The notes beneath the pieces are model-generated. The model was not told the origin of the DNA. It was given only the letters and a program-made list of their open reading frames with translations, and made no database searches. DNA of 64,000 nt from Brachionus rotundiformis (Eukaryota; Rotifera; Eurotatoria; Ploima; Brachionidae): assembly GCA_016802295.1 (NCBI GenBank), contig JAESIW010000020.1, positions 5,142,767 to 5,206,766 on the forward strand. The letters run 5' to 3'. The position numbers and the translations under genes were made by a program. Each line of letters starts with the position of its first letter. Within the stretch, counting starts at the first letter, position 1. Of the stretch, positions 11,711 through 22,519 are shown piece by piece.

Positions 11711-12553
11711 TTAATTTTCTTGTAAATAATTAATTAAGGCAATAGGCTGAACATAGCTTTCTTGATAGAAGAAGAGTTTTTCTAAAAATTCTTCTTCTTC
11801 CATATTTTTGTATTTATTGACGAATACTTTTAACTTATCATAAACCTTTTCTGTAAACTCTTCATTATTTCTTTCTACGATAGATACTTTTCTATTGCCA
11901 TTTTGATCACTTTGCACCAAGAGGCATTTTTCAAACCCCATTATTCTTAGATATGACAAACACTGTAAATACTCTTTATCATTTATAGTTTGGAATGCTT
12001 GTTTGGTCTTTACTTCAACAATTGCTTTTTTTATACGGTCAATTCCATCAGGTATGCCGAATAGGATACAAAAGCCAAAGTCTATTGATCTTTTATATGT
12101 TTTTATAAAATTGAAATCTTCGCTAAGATTTATAAGACGAATAATTCTTTTTTCTAAAGCGTTACCTCTCTCACAATACACTGTACCTTTTACTATTGGT
12201 TTGTAGAGGTTTTTTAATTCATTTAGTATTTGAGGATTATTATTTGCTTTATTTAAAACATATCTTTCAATATCTTTCTCAATCAATGGCCAAACTTTTT
12301 CAAAAACTTGATCATCATCAAAGCTTAATATGTCCTTTGGAAGTTCTTTTTTCCAAACTTCCCTAATCAAACTTTTATGATCTAATTTTACTTCCAAGGT
12401 ATTAAGGACATGTTGTCTGTAGCGTGAATACGGATGAAACCGGACAACAAACTCTATTTCTTCTTTTTCAGTAAAACCATCCAAACAAAATTTTAAGTCA
12501 GACGAATAAAATTTGGGCTTAAAATCTTGGGCAAATTTCTTTGAAATTTTCAT
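11711..12553 (-). CDS. PD-(D/E)XK nuclease-like protein, QxxxY type (copy A)
   Basis: Intronless gene of 280 residues, ATG at 12553. A PD-(D/E)XK core is visible: a helix with RGNALEKR near residue 129 (motif-I Glu), then FGIPDGID near 166 (motif-II Asp), VEVKTK near 178 (ExK) and QCLSY near 196 (the QxxxY motif). The Asp, ExK and QxxxY set is typical of RecB/Cas4/lambda-exonuclease-like and MGME1-like nucleases, which cut or resect DNA with Mg2+. The N-terminal 120 residues are not recognised. A homolog with the same motif order lies at 29895-30755. No targeting peptide is obvious. It could be a cellular nuclease or a gene of mobile-element or viral origin; the sequence does not decide. Confidence 0.7.
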   Translation of the reverse strand: MKISKKFAQDFKPKFYSSDLKFCLDGFTEKEEIEFVVRFHPYSRYRQHVLNTLEVKLDHKSLIREVWKKELPKDILSFDDDQVFEKVWPLIEKDIERYVLNKANNNPQILNELKNLYKPIVKGTVYCERGNALEKRIIRLINLSEDFNFIKTYKRSIDFGFCILFGIPDGIDRIKKAIVEVKTKQAFQTINDKEYLQCLSYLRIMGFEKCLLVQSDQNGNRKVSIVERNNEEFTEKVYDKLKVFVNKYKNMEEEEFLEKLFFYQESYVQPIALINYLQEN

Positions 12554-13750
12554 GATAAAATAAATTAATAAGATAATTTTTGAATTTTTGTGGCATAATT
12601 TTTCAATAATTTACCCTTATTTTTTGCAATTAAAATCGGTAATTTCATTAGATCTTGTTTCTGAGTAACGAAATTATTATAATCTAATGAAAAATTATTT
12701 TGATTTCATAGCAAAAATATTATTAATTAGTCAAATATTGATGAATCATATTCCAAAATTTAATTTCAAGCGGCAAATTTAAAAAATTCATAAAAATAGA
12801 AAACTCCTTTTGAACAATTCAATTGTCAATAGGAATTTTTCGATAGTTCAAAATTTTAATTTAATCACTTTAATTTTTTATTAACTTTTATTAACCAAAA
12901 AAAATCCTTCTTATATTAATTTTTATTCAAATTAAAAAAAATAACCTAGTTCATAGCAAATTCTCTACAATTTTATTTACTGAATTTCCAATCTTCTGAG
13001 CAGAAATTAGTCTCATTGATTTTGTAAATTCATGTGTAATCGTTGAAAGTTGTCTTTTGTCATAAACATTAATTGTCTTTTTAATTTTTTATTCTTCGGT
13101 CAAATGATTTTAAGAAAAAAATTTAAATTTTCAAAAATTTAAAAACTTGTTTGTGATTGCTATTATTCCTTTTTAAATCACATTATTATCCAGTTTGGCA
13201 AATAAATACTTTAAATTAAGCAAACTAAAGAACCAACTAATTTTTGAAAAAAAATATTTTCATTTACACCTTTTATAATTTTTGAATGAAAAATAATTTC
13301 CTGAGAAGCAAAGGAAGATTTTTGATATTTGCCGTGTATGGTCCTAATGATTAATTGATAGACATTCGCATAAAAAAAGTCATTGAGCTAATTAGAATAA
13401 ATAAAAAAGTAAGCACGATAAGTAAAAATTCAAGTGTCATTAGATTGGAAATTCCCTGTGGCTACAAAATAAACAGCTTACGTAGTTGGTGATTTAATTA
13501 GATCTAAAGAGTGCATTTGTCATCGATTATCATTTCAAACAAATTCAAATTTTGCAATTTAATTGGCGAAAAGTGGGCCTCAAATCAGCTTGAAATTTCA
13601 AATAGATAATCTGACAAAAAAATTCCTAAATATTTCCTTTTCGGTTCGATTTATCCGAAATGATACTTGAAATAAATCGAATAAAACCAGCAGATCATAA
13701 TCCATTGCTATAAATATTAAAAAAATATAAAAAGATTGAGATTTGAAAAA
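12554..13750. other. intergenic between divergent genes
   Basis: Upstream region shared by the minus-strand nuclease-like gene and the plus-strand bHLH gene. A TATAAAT-like sequence near 13710 could serve the bHLH gene. No coding content seen. Confidence 0.45.
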
Positions 13751-14325
13751 ATGCTTAAAGCAAAAAAATTCAAAATGTCCACTCTGGACGAATATGACCA
13801 AGATTATGATAGTGAAGAAGGAACTAGCTCAAGCAAATGCAGAGTCAAGAGCAAAAATCGTAAAGCATTTGTTCATGAGTATAAAGATACAAGTCTAATA
13901 AATGAAAGAACTAGACTGGTCTCAATAAACGAAGCCTTCGAAATTCTTAGAACTCACATTCCAACATTTCCATACGAGCGGCGTCTTTCCAAAATTGACA
14001 CCCTTCACTTAGCCATAGCCTACATTAACCTGCTTGAATCTATCCTAGATAGTAATTTAAGCTTTTATGGATACTTTGAATGTGTACTAAACCAGACTCT
14101 GTCCAAAAGTTCATTCAGTATTTTTCAAGTCAAAAAACCAATCTGGGCTACATCAGGTAACAAGATAATTGTTTTTTTTTAAATAAAAATTAGTCCTAAA
14201 TTTTTATTCAAGATTTAACAGTACGATTAAATTGGCTTAATTGGAACGCACTTGGAATTCATAGTGATTCAGTGCCAAAATATTTAAATCTTTTCAAATT
14301 GTTTATTGATAGTAAAAAAGAATAA
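13751..14325 (+). CDS. bHLH transcription factor, PTF1A/Fer type
   Basis: Two exons, 13751-14156 and 14213-14325, giving 172 residues. The helix-loop-helix is unmistakable: SINEAFEILR, the loop THIPTFPYERRLSK, then IDTLHLAIAYINLL, near-identical to PTF1A/Fer1/Fer2 proteins, which heterodimerise with E-proteins and direct neural and pancreatic or gut cell fates. The second exon gives a short Trp-containing tail (LNWLNW) after FQVKKPIWATS, reminiscent of the conserved C-terminal motif of PTF1A. The basic region is odd: it reads DTSLINERTR where the family has AANVRERRR, so the invariant Asn and some basic residues are missing while the core Glu is kept. An alternative in-frame start exists at 13772. 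Which Fer/PTF1A paralog it is cannot be fixed. Confidence 0.82.
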
Positions 14326-14422
14326 AATTTAAAAAAATATTCTTTTGTATTTAATAAAATTTTTTAAATATAATTTTACACAATTTAAATTTTTAAATTA
14401 TTACTCTCATAAATTTCAAAAA

Positions 14423-15239
14423 ATGAATCAAATTAAAATAGCTAAAGTAATTTTAGAAAAAATGAAAGGGCGCTTTTAATTCTTTAAATAACTTAAGCCA
14501 ATTTTATGGAGCTATTTTCAATCGACGTGTTCATGGCGGGTTAGAATCGCCCTGAACTTAAAGGCTATTGACTATGAATACCGAGCTGTCGATTTGCTTA
14601 AGAATAAGGGTGGGGAACAGGTAAATTTATTTAGAAAATAATCCAAAATTTGAATCTGTTCTCAGTTCTCTAAAGAATTTACCAATTTGAATCCAAAGCA
14701 AGAAGTGCCTATTTTATTTATTGACAATTATCTTTTCACTCAATCGGTATGTAGATATGATGTAACATAAAAAAAAACTAAAATTTAATTTGAGGCAGAT
14801 TCCAATTATTGAATATTTAGATGAAACTCGAAGACATGGAGCCAGATTATTGCCGGATGATCCGGTTAAACGAGCTAAATGTAGAATTATTGCCGAATTG
14901 ATAAATTCTGGTATTCAGCCATATCAAAACGCAAATGTAATCAAGAAGATAAATGCAGAAATGGGGAAAGATAAACGAAAAGATTGGCTACATTTTTATC
15001 TAAATAAAGGATTAAATGCTGTAGAGGAAATTTTAAAAGAGACCAAAGGGCGGTATTGTGTTGGTGATGAAATAACAATGGCTGATTTGTTTCTTGTTCC
15101 GCAGGTTTTTGCAGCCAAACGATACAAGATTGATATGTCAATATATCCCTTAATAAATACTATTAATTCAGAACTAGAAAATATAGATGATTTTCTAAGA
15201 GCTCATCCTTATTCTCAACCTGATTTTTTAAGAATTTAA
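14423..15239 (+). CDS. GSTZ1: maleylacetoacetate isomerase (GST zeta), copy 1
   Basis: Four exons: 14423-14446, 14498-14620, 14666-14746, 14799-15239, giving 222 residues (human GSTZ1 has 216). The enzyme isomerises maleylacetoacetate to fumarylacetoacetate with glutathione, in Phe/Tyr breakdown. The N-terminal thioredoxin-fold half carries the active-site motif STCSWRVR (family SSCSWRVR), with the catalytic Ser and Cys kept, followed by QEVPIL and QSIPIIEYLDETR for glutathione binding. The C-terminal helical half has GRYCVGDEITMADLFLVPQV. The very short first exon (MNQIKIAK) was chosen because its 50-nt intron restores frame to PILWSYF. A second copy lies immediately downstream in the same orientation; there the SWRVR codons are split by an intron that is absent here. 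Confidence 0.93.
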
Positions 15240-15283
15240 ATTTATTTAATGAAATTAATTTTATTATTTAGATTATATAAAAA

Positions 15284-16152
15284 ATGGACCCCAAAAAAGT
15301 AAAAAATAAATATGATTAATTTTATTTCTAATAAAGATATTTTAAAGCCGATTCTTTACAATTACTTTAGAAGCAGTTCATCTTGGAGAGTAATAATTAA
15401 ATTCATTTAGAAACATAATTATAATTCAATTTATTAAGGTTCGAATAGCCTTGGAACTCAAAAAAATTGATTACGAATACAAACCAATTAGTTTGATTAA
15501 AGATGGTGGAGAACAGGTATTTTTTTTATTTATTAGAAAATAATTTTAAGCTTTTTTTCAAGTATTCAGAAGAGTTTACGAAAATAAATCCAAAACAAGA
15601 AGTACCAGCACTACATATCGATGGTCATTTATTACTTCAATCAGTAAAATCTATTTAAATTAAAAATAATGACTGATTAATTTGATTAATTTCTAGTTGC
15701 CTATAATCGAATATCTGGATGAAACAAGACCAAACGAACACCAGTTATTGCCTATTGATTCGGTTAAGCGAGCAAAGGCAAGAATGATCGCAGAAATAAT
15801 CAATTCTGGAATGCAGCCTTTTCAAAATTTGAATGTTATCAAAAGAGTTGCTGCAGAAACTCAGAGCGAAGAGAAAAAAATGGAATGGATAAAATTCTAT
15901 TTGACAAAAGGATTTAAGGCGGTGGAAGAAGCTTTACAAGAAACTTCTGGAAAGTATTGTGTCGGTGATCAAATAACTATTGCTGATTTGTGCTTAGTGC
16001 CCCAAGTTTATTCAGCCAAACGATTTAATATTGATCTAAATGAGTTTCCGAATGTAAGAAGAGTCAATGAGCAATTGGAAAAAATTCCTGAATTTATTAA
16101 AGCACATGCTCATCGCCAAATAGATACTCCCAAAGAACTTCAAGAAAATTGA
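15284..16152 (+). CDS. GSTZ1: maleylacetoacetate isomerase-like (GST zeta), copy 2
   Basis: Five exons: 15284-15298, 15348-15389, 15439-15516, 15563-15643, 15697-16152, giving 223 residues. It is a tandem duplicate of the gene 44 bp upstream, with the same fold and motifs: QEVPALHIDG, QSLPIIEYLDETR, GKYCVGDQITIADLCLVPQV, and a C-terminus RQIDTPKEL close to the human RQPDTPTEL. The active-site motif is SSSSWRVR: the Cys of the family SSCS motif is Ser, while the preceding catalytic Ser is kept. In human GSTZ1 that Cys contributes to substrate handling, so activity may differ. An intron at 15390-15438 splits SWR/VR and is absent from copy 1, so an intron was gained or lost after duplication. 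The frame is fully open. Confidence 0.9.
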
Positions 16153-16305
16153 GAGAATTATCATTTTAATTTTATTTAACTATTTTAATAAAATAATTTA
16201 AAACTATCTTTATTTTTTAAGACAAAAAAGTCTAAACAATTAAAGAATTTAAATTTTAAAATTTTTTTTTATATTTTGATGAATAATTTTATTTAAATTA
16301 GTCAA

Positions 16306-19300
16306 ATGTCTTCCAAAAGATCAAATTTAGTGTCCCTTTTTGAAGAGGAGGAAAATAATCCTAAAGTGGAAGACTCAACATTTTTGAATAGCAGCACAGT
16401 TCCTACTTATGAAGAATTTACCAAAAAGACCACAAAAAATTTATTATTCAACCGATATTTGAACAGTACCCAAGGATTATCACGATTAAGTATTGTTACT
16501 GACGATGAGAGCGATGAAGAAAATAAAGTCCAATCTAAATCCCTTTCCAAAAAACAGATTAATGGATCCATAAAAAGCGAATCGTTAAAAACACCTAGCA
16601 AATTGGTAAGATTGGACTCTCTTTCTGACTCCGGAAAGCTAAATACTCCCAAAGCTACATTACTTGGAACACCTACTCTAATTAATTCTCCTTGGCGTAC
16701 CCCAAAAATGAGCTCAAAAACACAATCAAATGAATCTGACGACGAGTATGGTTTTTATGAAAACAAATTGGTTCAAACTAGTTTTGATTCAATTGTCGAG
16801 CTTGATTCACAAAGCGATCAAGATTTGATTATTGAAGAATCTATCATTGAATTACCTAATCATAATGAAAAAAACCCAGAATTATCTTCATTTAGAGAAA
16901 ATTCAAACATTAAAGAGTTTAATTTGCGTTTGTCTTCTTCCAGTGGTACCACAAATTCAGAACCTCATTCAAAAAAAAATTCCCTATCACCAACACCAAG
17001 TTCGCAGATTTTAAGCATTGTTGAAGCTAATGTAACTCAAAGAAAAAAGCAAGCCAAAAGAGCTTCGATTAAACTAAGCAAAAAAAGAGTGAGCATTTGT
17101 GGTCAAGCTTTTGATGATAATGTCTTTAATATTGATGATACCATAGTTGATCAATTTGATAATGAAAACGATCACCAAAAAGGTCTTATCTACAGCATTG
17201 TTGAATTAAACGGTGAAAATTCTAACGCAGAAATGGTTCAAACTAGTTCCTTATTTAGCAGTACAAAGTTAAATATTAATCAAAAAAATTTGCCTGACTT
17301 TCAAGTAAAAGATAGTTTTAGAAATAAAGAACAATTATCTTCCAGCGAAGATGAAATGAGTAACAAATGTAAGCATTTTTATTTTTGGTAAAATTTAAAT
17401 AAAAATATTACAACAACAAAAATAAAAACCAGTTGTAATAAGTTTTAAATGACTAGAATAAATTAATTTAAGATACGAATTTTAGATAAAGAAGTTTAAT
17501 TCTACATTTTTTGTGAATTTATCAAATTTTTAGTCTTTCTCTTGTGAAAATATTATTTATTTAAAAAAAATTCTTTAATTCTTTTTTTTAGTTCTAGGGA
17601 TAACTTATTTCTTGTTTTTATCTTAAATCTTCAGTTATAATTTTATTTATAAATTGTTGTTTAAAATAAAAAATAATCAAATTTTTTTCAAGTTTTTAAA
17701 AAAGAAAACCGTAAAGATCCTTCTTCGAGTGACAATGACGACGCTTTTGAAAAATGTAAACATTAGTCCTTTTTTTAAAAATGAAAATATAAAAAATTGT
17801 AGTTTTAAGACAGCACAGACCAAAAGAAGAGACTGATAAGGAAATTAAAGATAATGATTTAAAAGATTTTATTGTTGATGATAGTGTAGATGAAGATTCA
17901 GGTGAAGAGAATGACCAAGATGATATTATCAAAAAGAAAACAAGCCGAAAACTAATTCATTCTCGTATCAAAAATATAAAAGAGTTTAAATCTTCTTCGG
18001 ATAGTTCCAATAAATCTGATTCAGACGATTTTGATGAACAATATGAGCATGATCTTCAGCTTTTTTACATTAGAACTACCAACTCCATAAATAAAAATAA
18101 TGAGTAAAAATTTTTTAAAATTTAATTTGAATTCAAACAACAAAAATATATTTATTTATATTTAAGGAAAAAAAATGAAAAAAAACTAGAATGCTCATTA
18201 TCTGATAGTTCTCAGTCAGATTCAGAGACTTCAATAATTAAAAACAGTTCTTCTGATTCAGAAAATGATGATTCTTTTTCTCGAATTTTTAAGAACAAAA
18301 CAAACATTCGAAGAGAGGCTGATAATACTTGTTTTAAAACTCCGAAGAAAAATCCAGATAGGCTGGAAAATGATCTAAGATTGGTTAAGACAGCATTTAT
18401 ACCAAGGCAAAAAGAACCTTTAAAAAAGTTATCTTTTATTGAGTCTTTAAGTAAAAATATTGAAAATGAAAATCTGAGGGATCCTAGTGTTGAACACTAT
18501 GTAAAAAAATTCCATTTAAAATCAGTACGACAAGAGCTACTCAACGAATGTTACCGTTTGTTTAATAAATATGCATTTGATAACAAATTGCCAATGGATA
18601 TGAAGCTTGTATGGAGCGATAAAATAACCTCTACAGCTGGATATTGTAAATATTCATCAAAAGAATTGAGCTGTGAAATCCACATATCGACCAAAGTATG
18701 CACAGATCCAGAGAGGCTTAGGGATACATTGGCTCATGAAATGTGTCATGCTGCCGCTTTTTTGGTCAGTAGGTGCAATGATAATCATGGTCCAATTTGG
18801 AAGAGCTGGACTCGCAAAGTTAATTTTGCTTTTAGGCATATTCCTAAAATTACGGTCACCCATTCTTATTCTATTACCAAAAAATTTATTTTTAGATGTA
18901 CCAGATGCCATTTAGAGTAGGCTTTTCTTAGTTATTTTGGATGAAAAGTTATTTTAAAAAATTTAAGAATTCACAGATTCTCAAAATCAATCAATGTAGA
19001 AAAAGAAGTTTGTGGAATATGTCACGGGCGATTTGAGGTTATCAAAAATTCAGTGAAAAATGCCAATTTAGTGAATAATTACAAAAAGCAGCAAATGGAA
19101 AACAGGTTTGATGAAATAAAATCAGAGCTATATGGAACTCCAATGACACCAAAGCAGAATCAAGCTGAAAACAAACTGTTGACGCCAAGACAGCCGAATA
19201 AATTTGCCTTATTTGTCAAAGAAAACTATGGAAGTGTTAAGAAAGAGAAAAATTTAAGCACTCACAAAGATGTGATGCAAGAATTGAGCAAAAATTTTAA

Positions 19301-19319
19301 ATTACTTTCGACTAAGTAA
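16306..19319 (+). CDS. GCNA: germ cell nuclear acidic protein (GCNA/ACRC) with SprT protease domain
   Basis: Five exons: 16306-17368, 17693-17755, 17803-18103, 18167-18916, 18968-19319, giving 842 residues. GCNA is a germline nuclear protein that helps resolve DNA-protein crosslinks. The first 540 or so residues are disordered and Ser/Asp/Glu-rich, with repeated SSSED, DSEED and DSD patches. The SprT-like metalloprotease domain follows, with the zinc site LAHEMCHAA and NHGPIWKSW. A zinc-ribbon-like module comes next, CTRCHLE before the last splice and CGICHGRF after it. The C-terminus (FALFVKENYGSVKKE) resembles the HMG-box-like end of GCNA proteins. Architecture and order match animal GCNA. 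Introns are 47-63 nt except the first (324 nt). Confidence 0.93.
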
Positions 19320-20711
19320 ATATTTTAAAAATTTTCTTATCTGTATTTTGCGAAATATATTATTTTTCAAAATAATTTAAATATAATTTTGTATCTACAA
19401 TAAATTTCAGACATTTTTTAATAAAATAATTAGAAAATTTTTCGAATTCTTTTTTTAAATATAAAATTCATTATTTTTTTAGAAATGAAGTGGTTTAAAG
19501 TTTAAATCTAGCACTTTAAGCACCAAATAAGTCGTTTAGCAAGTAGTAAGAAAATCTTTCAGCAGATTCTTCAAAAAAATCTTACATGAATAAAGTAAAT
19601 TTTATCTTTTTGTTTTAAATAAATATTCATAAAAAATTACCTTGGTAAATATGAAAAAAATACAAAAAATTTTTGAAATAAATAAAAAAATAAATCCAGC
19701 TTAAAAATCATTTCAATTAAAATTATAAATAACAAAAAAGAGAAAAAAGAGATTGAATCTATAAGCAATTTTAAACATTGTTATGCTGAGATTATAATAA
19801 ATGAAAATGAAAATCCATTTTGCAGCATTAAATTTGTTTTTTTGGTAAAAAAGGAGAGCTGTAGATTAAATTGAATTTATCGAAATTATCAAATTTATAG
19901 ACAATTTGACTTTTTGTCAAATTTTTAATACCCTTTTTAGTTCATTTTTTTCATTTGAAATATTTTTTGACTTTAAGAGGTACTGTGTTTTTAATTTCAT
20001 TTAAAAATATTATAATAATTTAAAAGATACCAATATTTTTTTTTTAATGGAGTTAAATCTTAAAAACTTAATTTATTCAACTAATTTTTAATTATACAAT
20101 AGTTTTAATTGTTTTCGCACAACCATTTTGCAATTAAATTTTAAATTTTATCAAATTTTAATAATCATCCTCAAATATCATAAATTTTTTTTACTATTTT
20201 TTATTTAAAATTTAATATAATTAATAATGAAAATTTGTAATTATATTAATATTGTAAATTTAATATTTTATTTATTAATTTTTGCTTAAATATTTTAAAA
20301 CTCGAAAAAAATTCGTAAGAAATTTTTTAAAAATTTGATCTTGATAAATATGACTGAATATAAAATGAATTTTGTGGCTCCTGATTTATCTATTTCTGAT
20401 ATTTCCAGCAATGAACTTAGAAATTTTTGAAATTAAAATTTATTTTAAAAAAATTAATTCTAATATTACTAGCCAATACATAATTCAGAATCATTTATTA
20501 AGCAAATAGACATTTTTCTAATAAAAGCTACACATATTTACATATATTCATAGTTTTTTAATATTAGTCTACAATTTAAAATAAACTAGCCAAATTCTAG
20601 TCATGCATTTCTCTTTTTTTTAAGTATGTGTTGGTTCATAAAATTCAAACAAACATTTTGACTAGACTAATTTATTTTTGTTTTTGTTCAATAATGTGTT
20701 TTTAATTTCAT
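19320..20711. other. intergenic between convergent genes
   Basis: No gene found. Several AATAAA-type motifs lie within 150 bp of the GCNA stop. Confidence 0.5.
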
Positions 20712-22519
20712 TTAATATTGACTTTGATTCGGCTGATCGAACATCATGCCCAAGAAATTCATAGCCATTTTGGACGATTTTAGACCATTTGGAGCATTAA
20801 GTTGATTTTGGCTAATAAAATATTGTTGTTGATTTTGAGATTGAGTTTGCTGAGCTTGTTGATGCTGATATCCTGCACCTTGAATATCCTGAGGCATTGT
20901 ATTATAATGTTGTTGTGCTTGGTTTTGATTGTAAATGCCTGGGTTAGATTGCTGCTGCTGCTGCTGTTGCAAGCTGAGCAAATTTGGAATTTGTTGCTGG
21001 GTGGATTGCTGATTTTTATTGACCAGATCAATTGGTTGATTCTGTGATTGTAAAGCCATATACTGCATACCTAAGTCTGCTTGCTGATTTTGTTGCTGGT
21101 ATTGTTGCATTGATGGATTTATATACATGTTTTGTAACTTTTGTAGTGTCATTTCCAATTGCTGCATAGAGGACAGTCCGGCATTTTGTTGTTGACCTAA
21201 ATGAGGTTGAATTTGGACTTCAGCCTGAGTTCCTGATGGGATTTGAGAGCCTAATACTTGTTGCTGAATTTTTCCTATAATTTCAGCTTGTTGAGCTGGA
21301 TTTGAATTCAAAAATAGTTGAGCTTGTTCTGGGGTCAGATCTACTTGAATTTGCTGACCCATCTGAGCAATCTGATTTTGACTCAACTGTGGCATTTGTT
21401 GATGAATTTGCTGAGATGCTTGTTGCTGAGGGTAATGATGATTTTGATCATTCGCTTGATTATTGTACATGTGCTGCTGTTGGTCATTCTGATGGTAGAA
21501 CTGTTGATTTGACTGCTCATTTTGACTCAGTGGATAATAAAGCTGATTCGTATGTTCATTTGGTTGATTAGGATAAAAATGCTTTTGCGTCTGTTCTTTG
21601 TATTGGTGAAAGTGTTGATTAGCTGGTGGATATTTTGGCTGATGTTGCTGATGGCTGGGATGGTGCCTGAATTTATTAGACGCAAAATTTCTTTGTTCAA
21701 CAGGCGGCGGCATTGGATAAAAATGTTTTGGTGGAAGAATCAAATACTCACTGCTTTCATCAGGAAGTGGTATTGGAAAATCCGGCATATGCTTGTCAAT
21801 ATGGATATTGTGTCTCGAAGCTGTCATTTTAGCTTTGCTCGCAGCCCTTAAATTCGAAGTGGCTCTGGTTCGTGAATGAACAGATACACCTCTATGATAC
21901 GAATCTGATGTTTTTTCTTGATGAAAATGAAAGTTCAGATTTGGTTCTATTATGCCAGAACTTTGAGCGCGATATTTGCGCGATTTAGATCTTTCTTTTG
22001 ATATTCTTCTGGGAGACCTATCATTTTTTCTGGATCTTGATTTTTCCAGCTGGAACTTAGCTTCTCGTGATAATCGATTAATCTCAAAGACTTTATTTTT
22101 TGATGCTGACTTTAAATTTGATTCATAAGCAGAGTCTTTGCTTTTTTCTTCATCTATTCTCTCTTTATCTGAACTCGAGTAGTCTAGAGGAGGCTTAGTG
22201 GTAACTTTTCTGGATTTGCTACTTCGACGTTTCGCCTCATTGGCCTTATTTGAGTAAATCAAATGACAAATCGTTTGATTAAGATCAGATATGTCTTTAT
22301 CAATTGATGGAATGGCTTTTTTAAGCTTTATGCTCAATAGATAAGGATCTATGTTAATGGTCTCATCGGAAATATTCGATTCACAGCCCTTTTTTATTTT
22401 CAAAGGTTCATCTTAATTAAATAAAATATTAATTCAAATAAGGAACTTTATTTCAACATACTAATTGGTGACGTCTGGTAGGTTGATTTGGATATCAAAT
22501 TCTGGTTCTCTAGGTTCAT
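20712..22519 (-). CDS. Gln/Asn-rich low-complexity protein with charged RS-like middle
   Basis: Two minus-strand exons, 22462-22519 and 20712-22411, with a 50-nt intron, giving 585 residues. I do not recognise the family. The N-terminal 100 residues hold an acidic and hydrophobic stretch (DPYLLSIKLKKAIPSIDKD) that may fold. Residues about 80-230 are rich in Ser, Arg and Lys with RSRK and SPRR patches like RS domains or nuclear localisation regions. A Pro/His-rich part follows (PPKHFYPMPPPVE), and the C-terminal 330 residues are dominated by Gln, Asn and Tyr with runs of up to seven Gln. This composition is typical of prion-like domains in RNA-binding or transcription-associated proteins, but no RRM, zinc finger or helicase is present. 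The start was moved upstream to 22519 because the first exon is in frame and preserves splice borders. Confidence 0.65.

Noticed and set aside
13641..13665. A GGTTCGA-like tRNA B-box.
   Set aside because: No matching A-box or cloverleaf pairing around it.
21302..21851. Plus-strand open frames opposite the Q-rich gene.
   Set aside because: They are antisense shadows of Gln codon runs (TTG/CTG giving Leu-rich frames).
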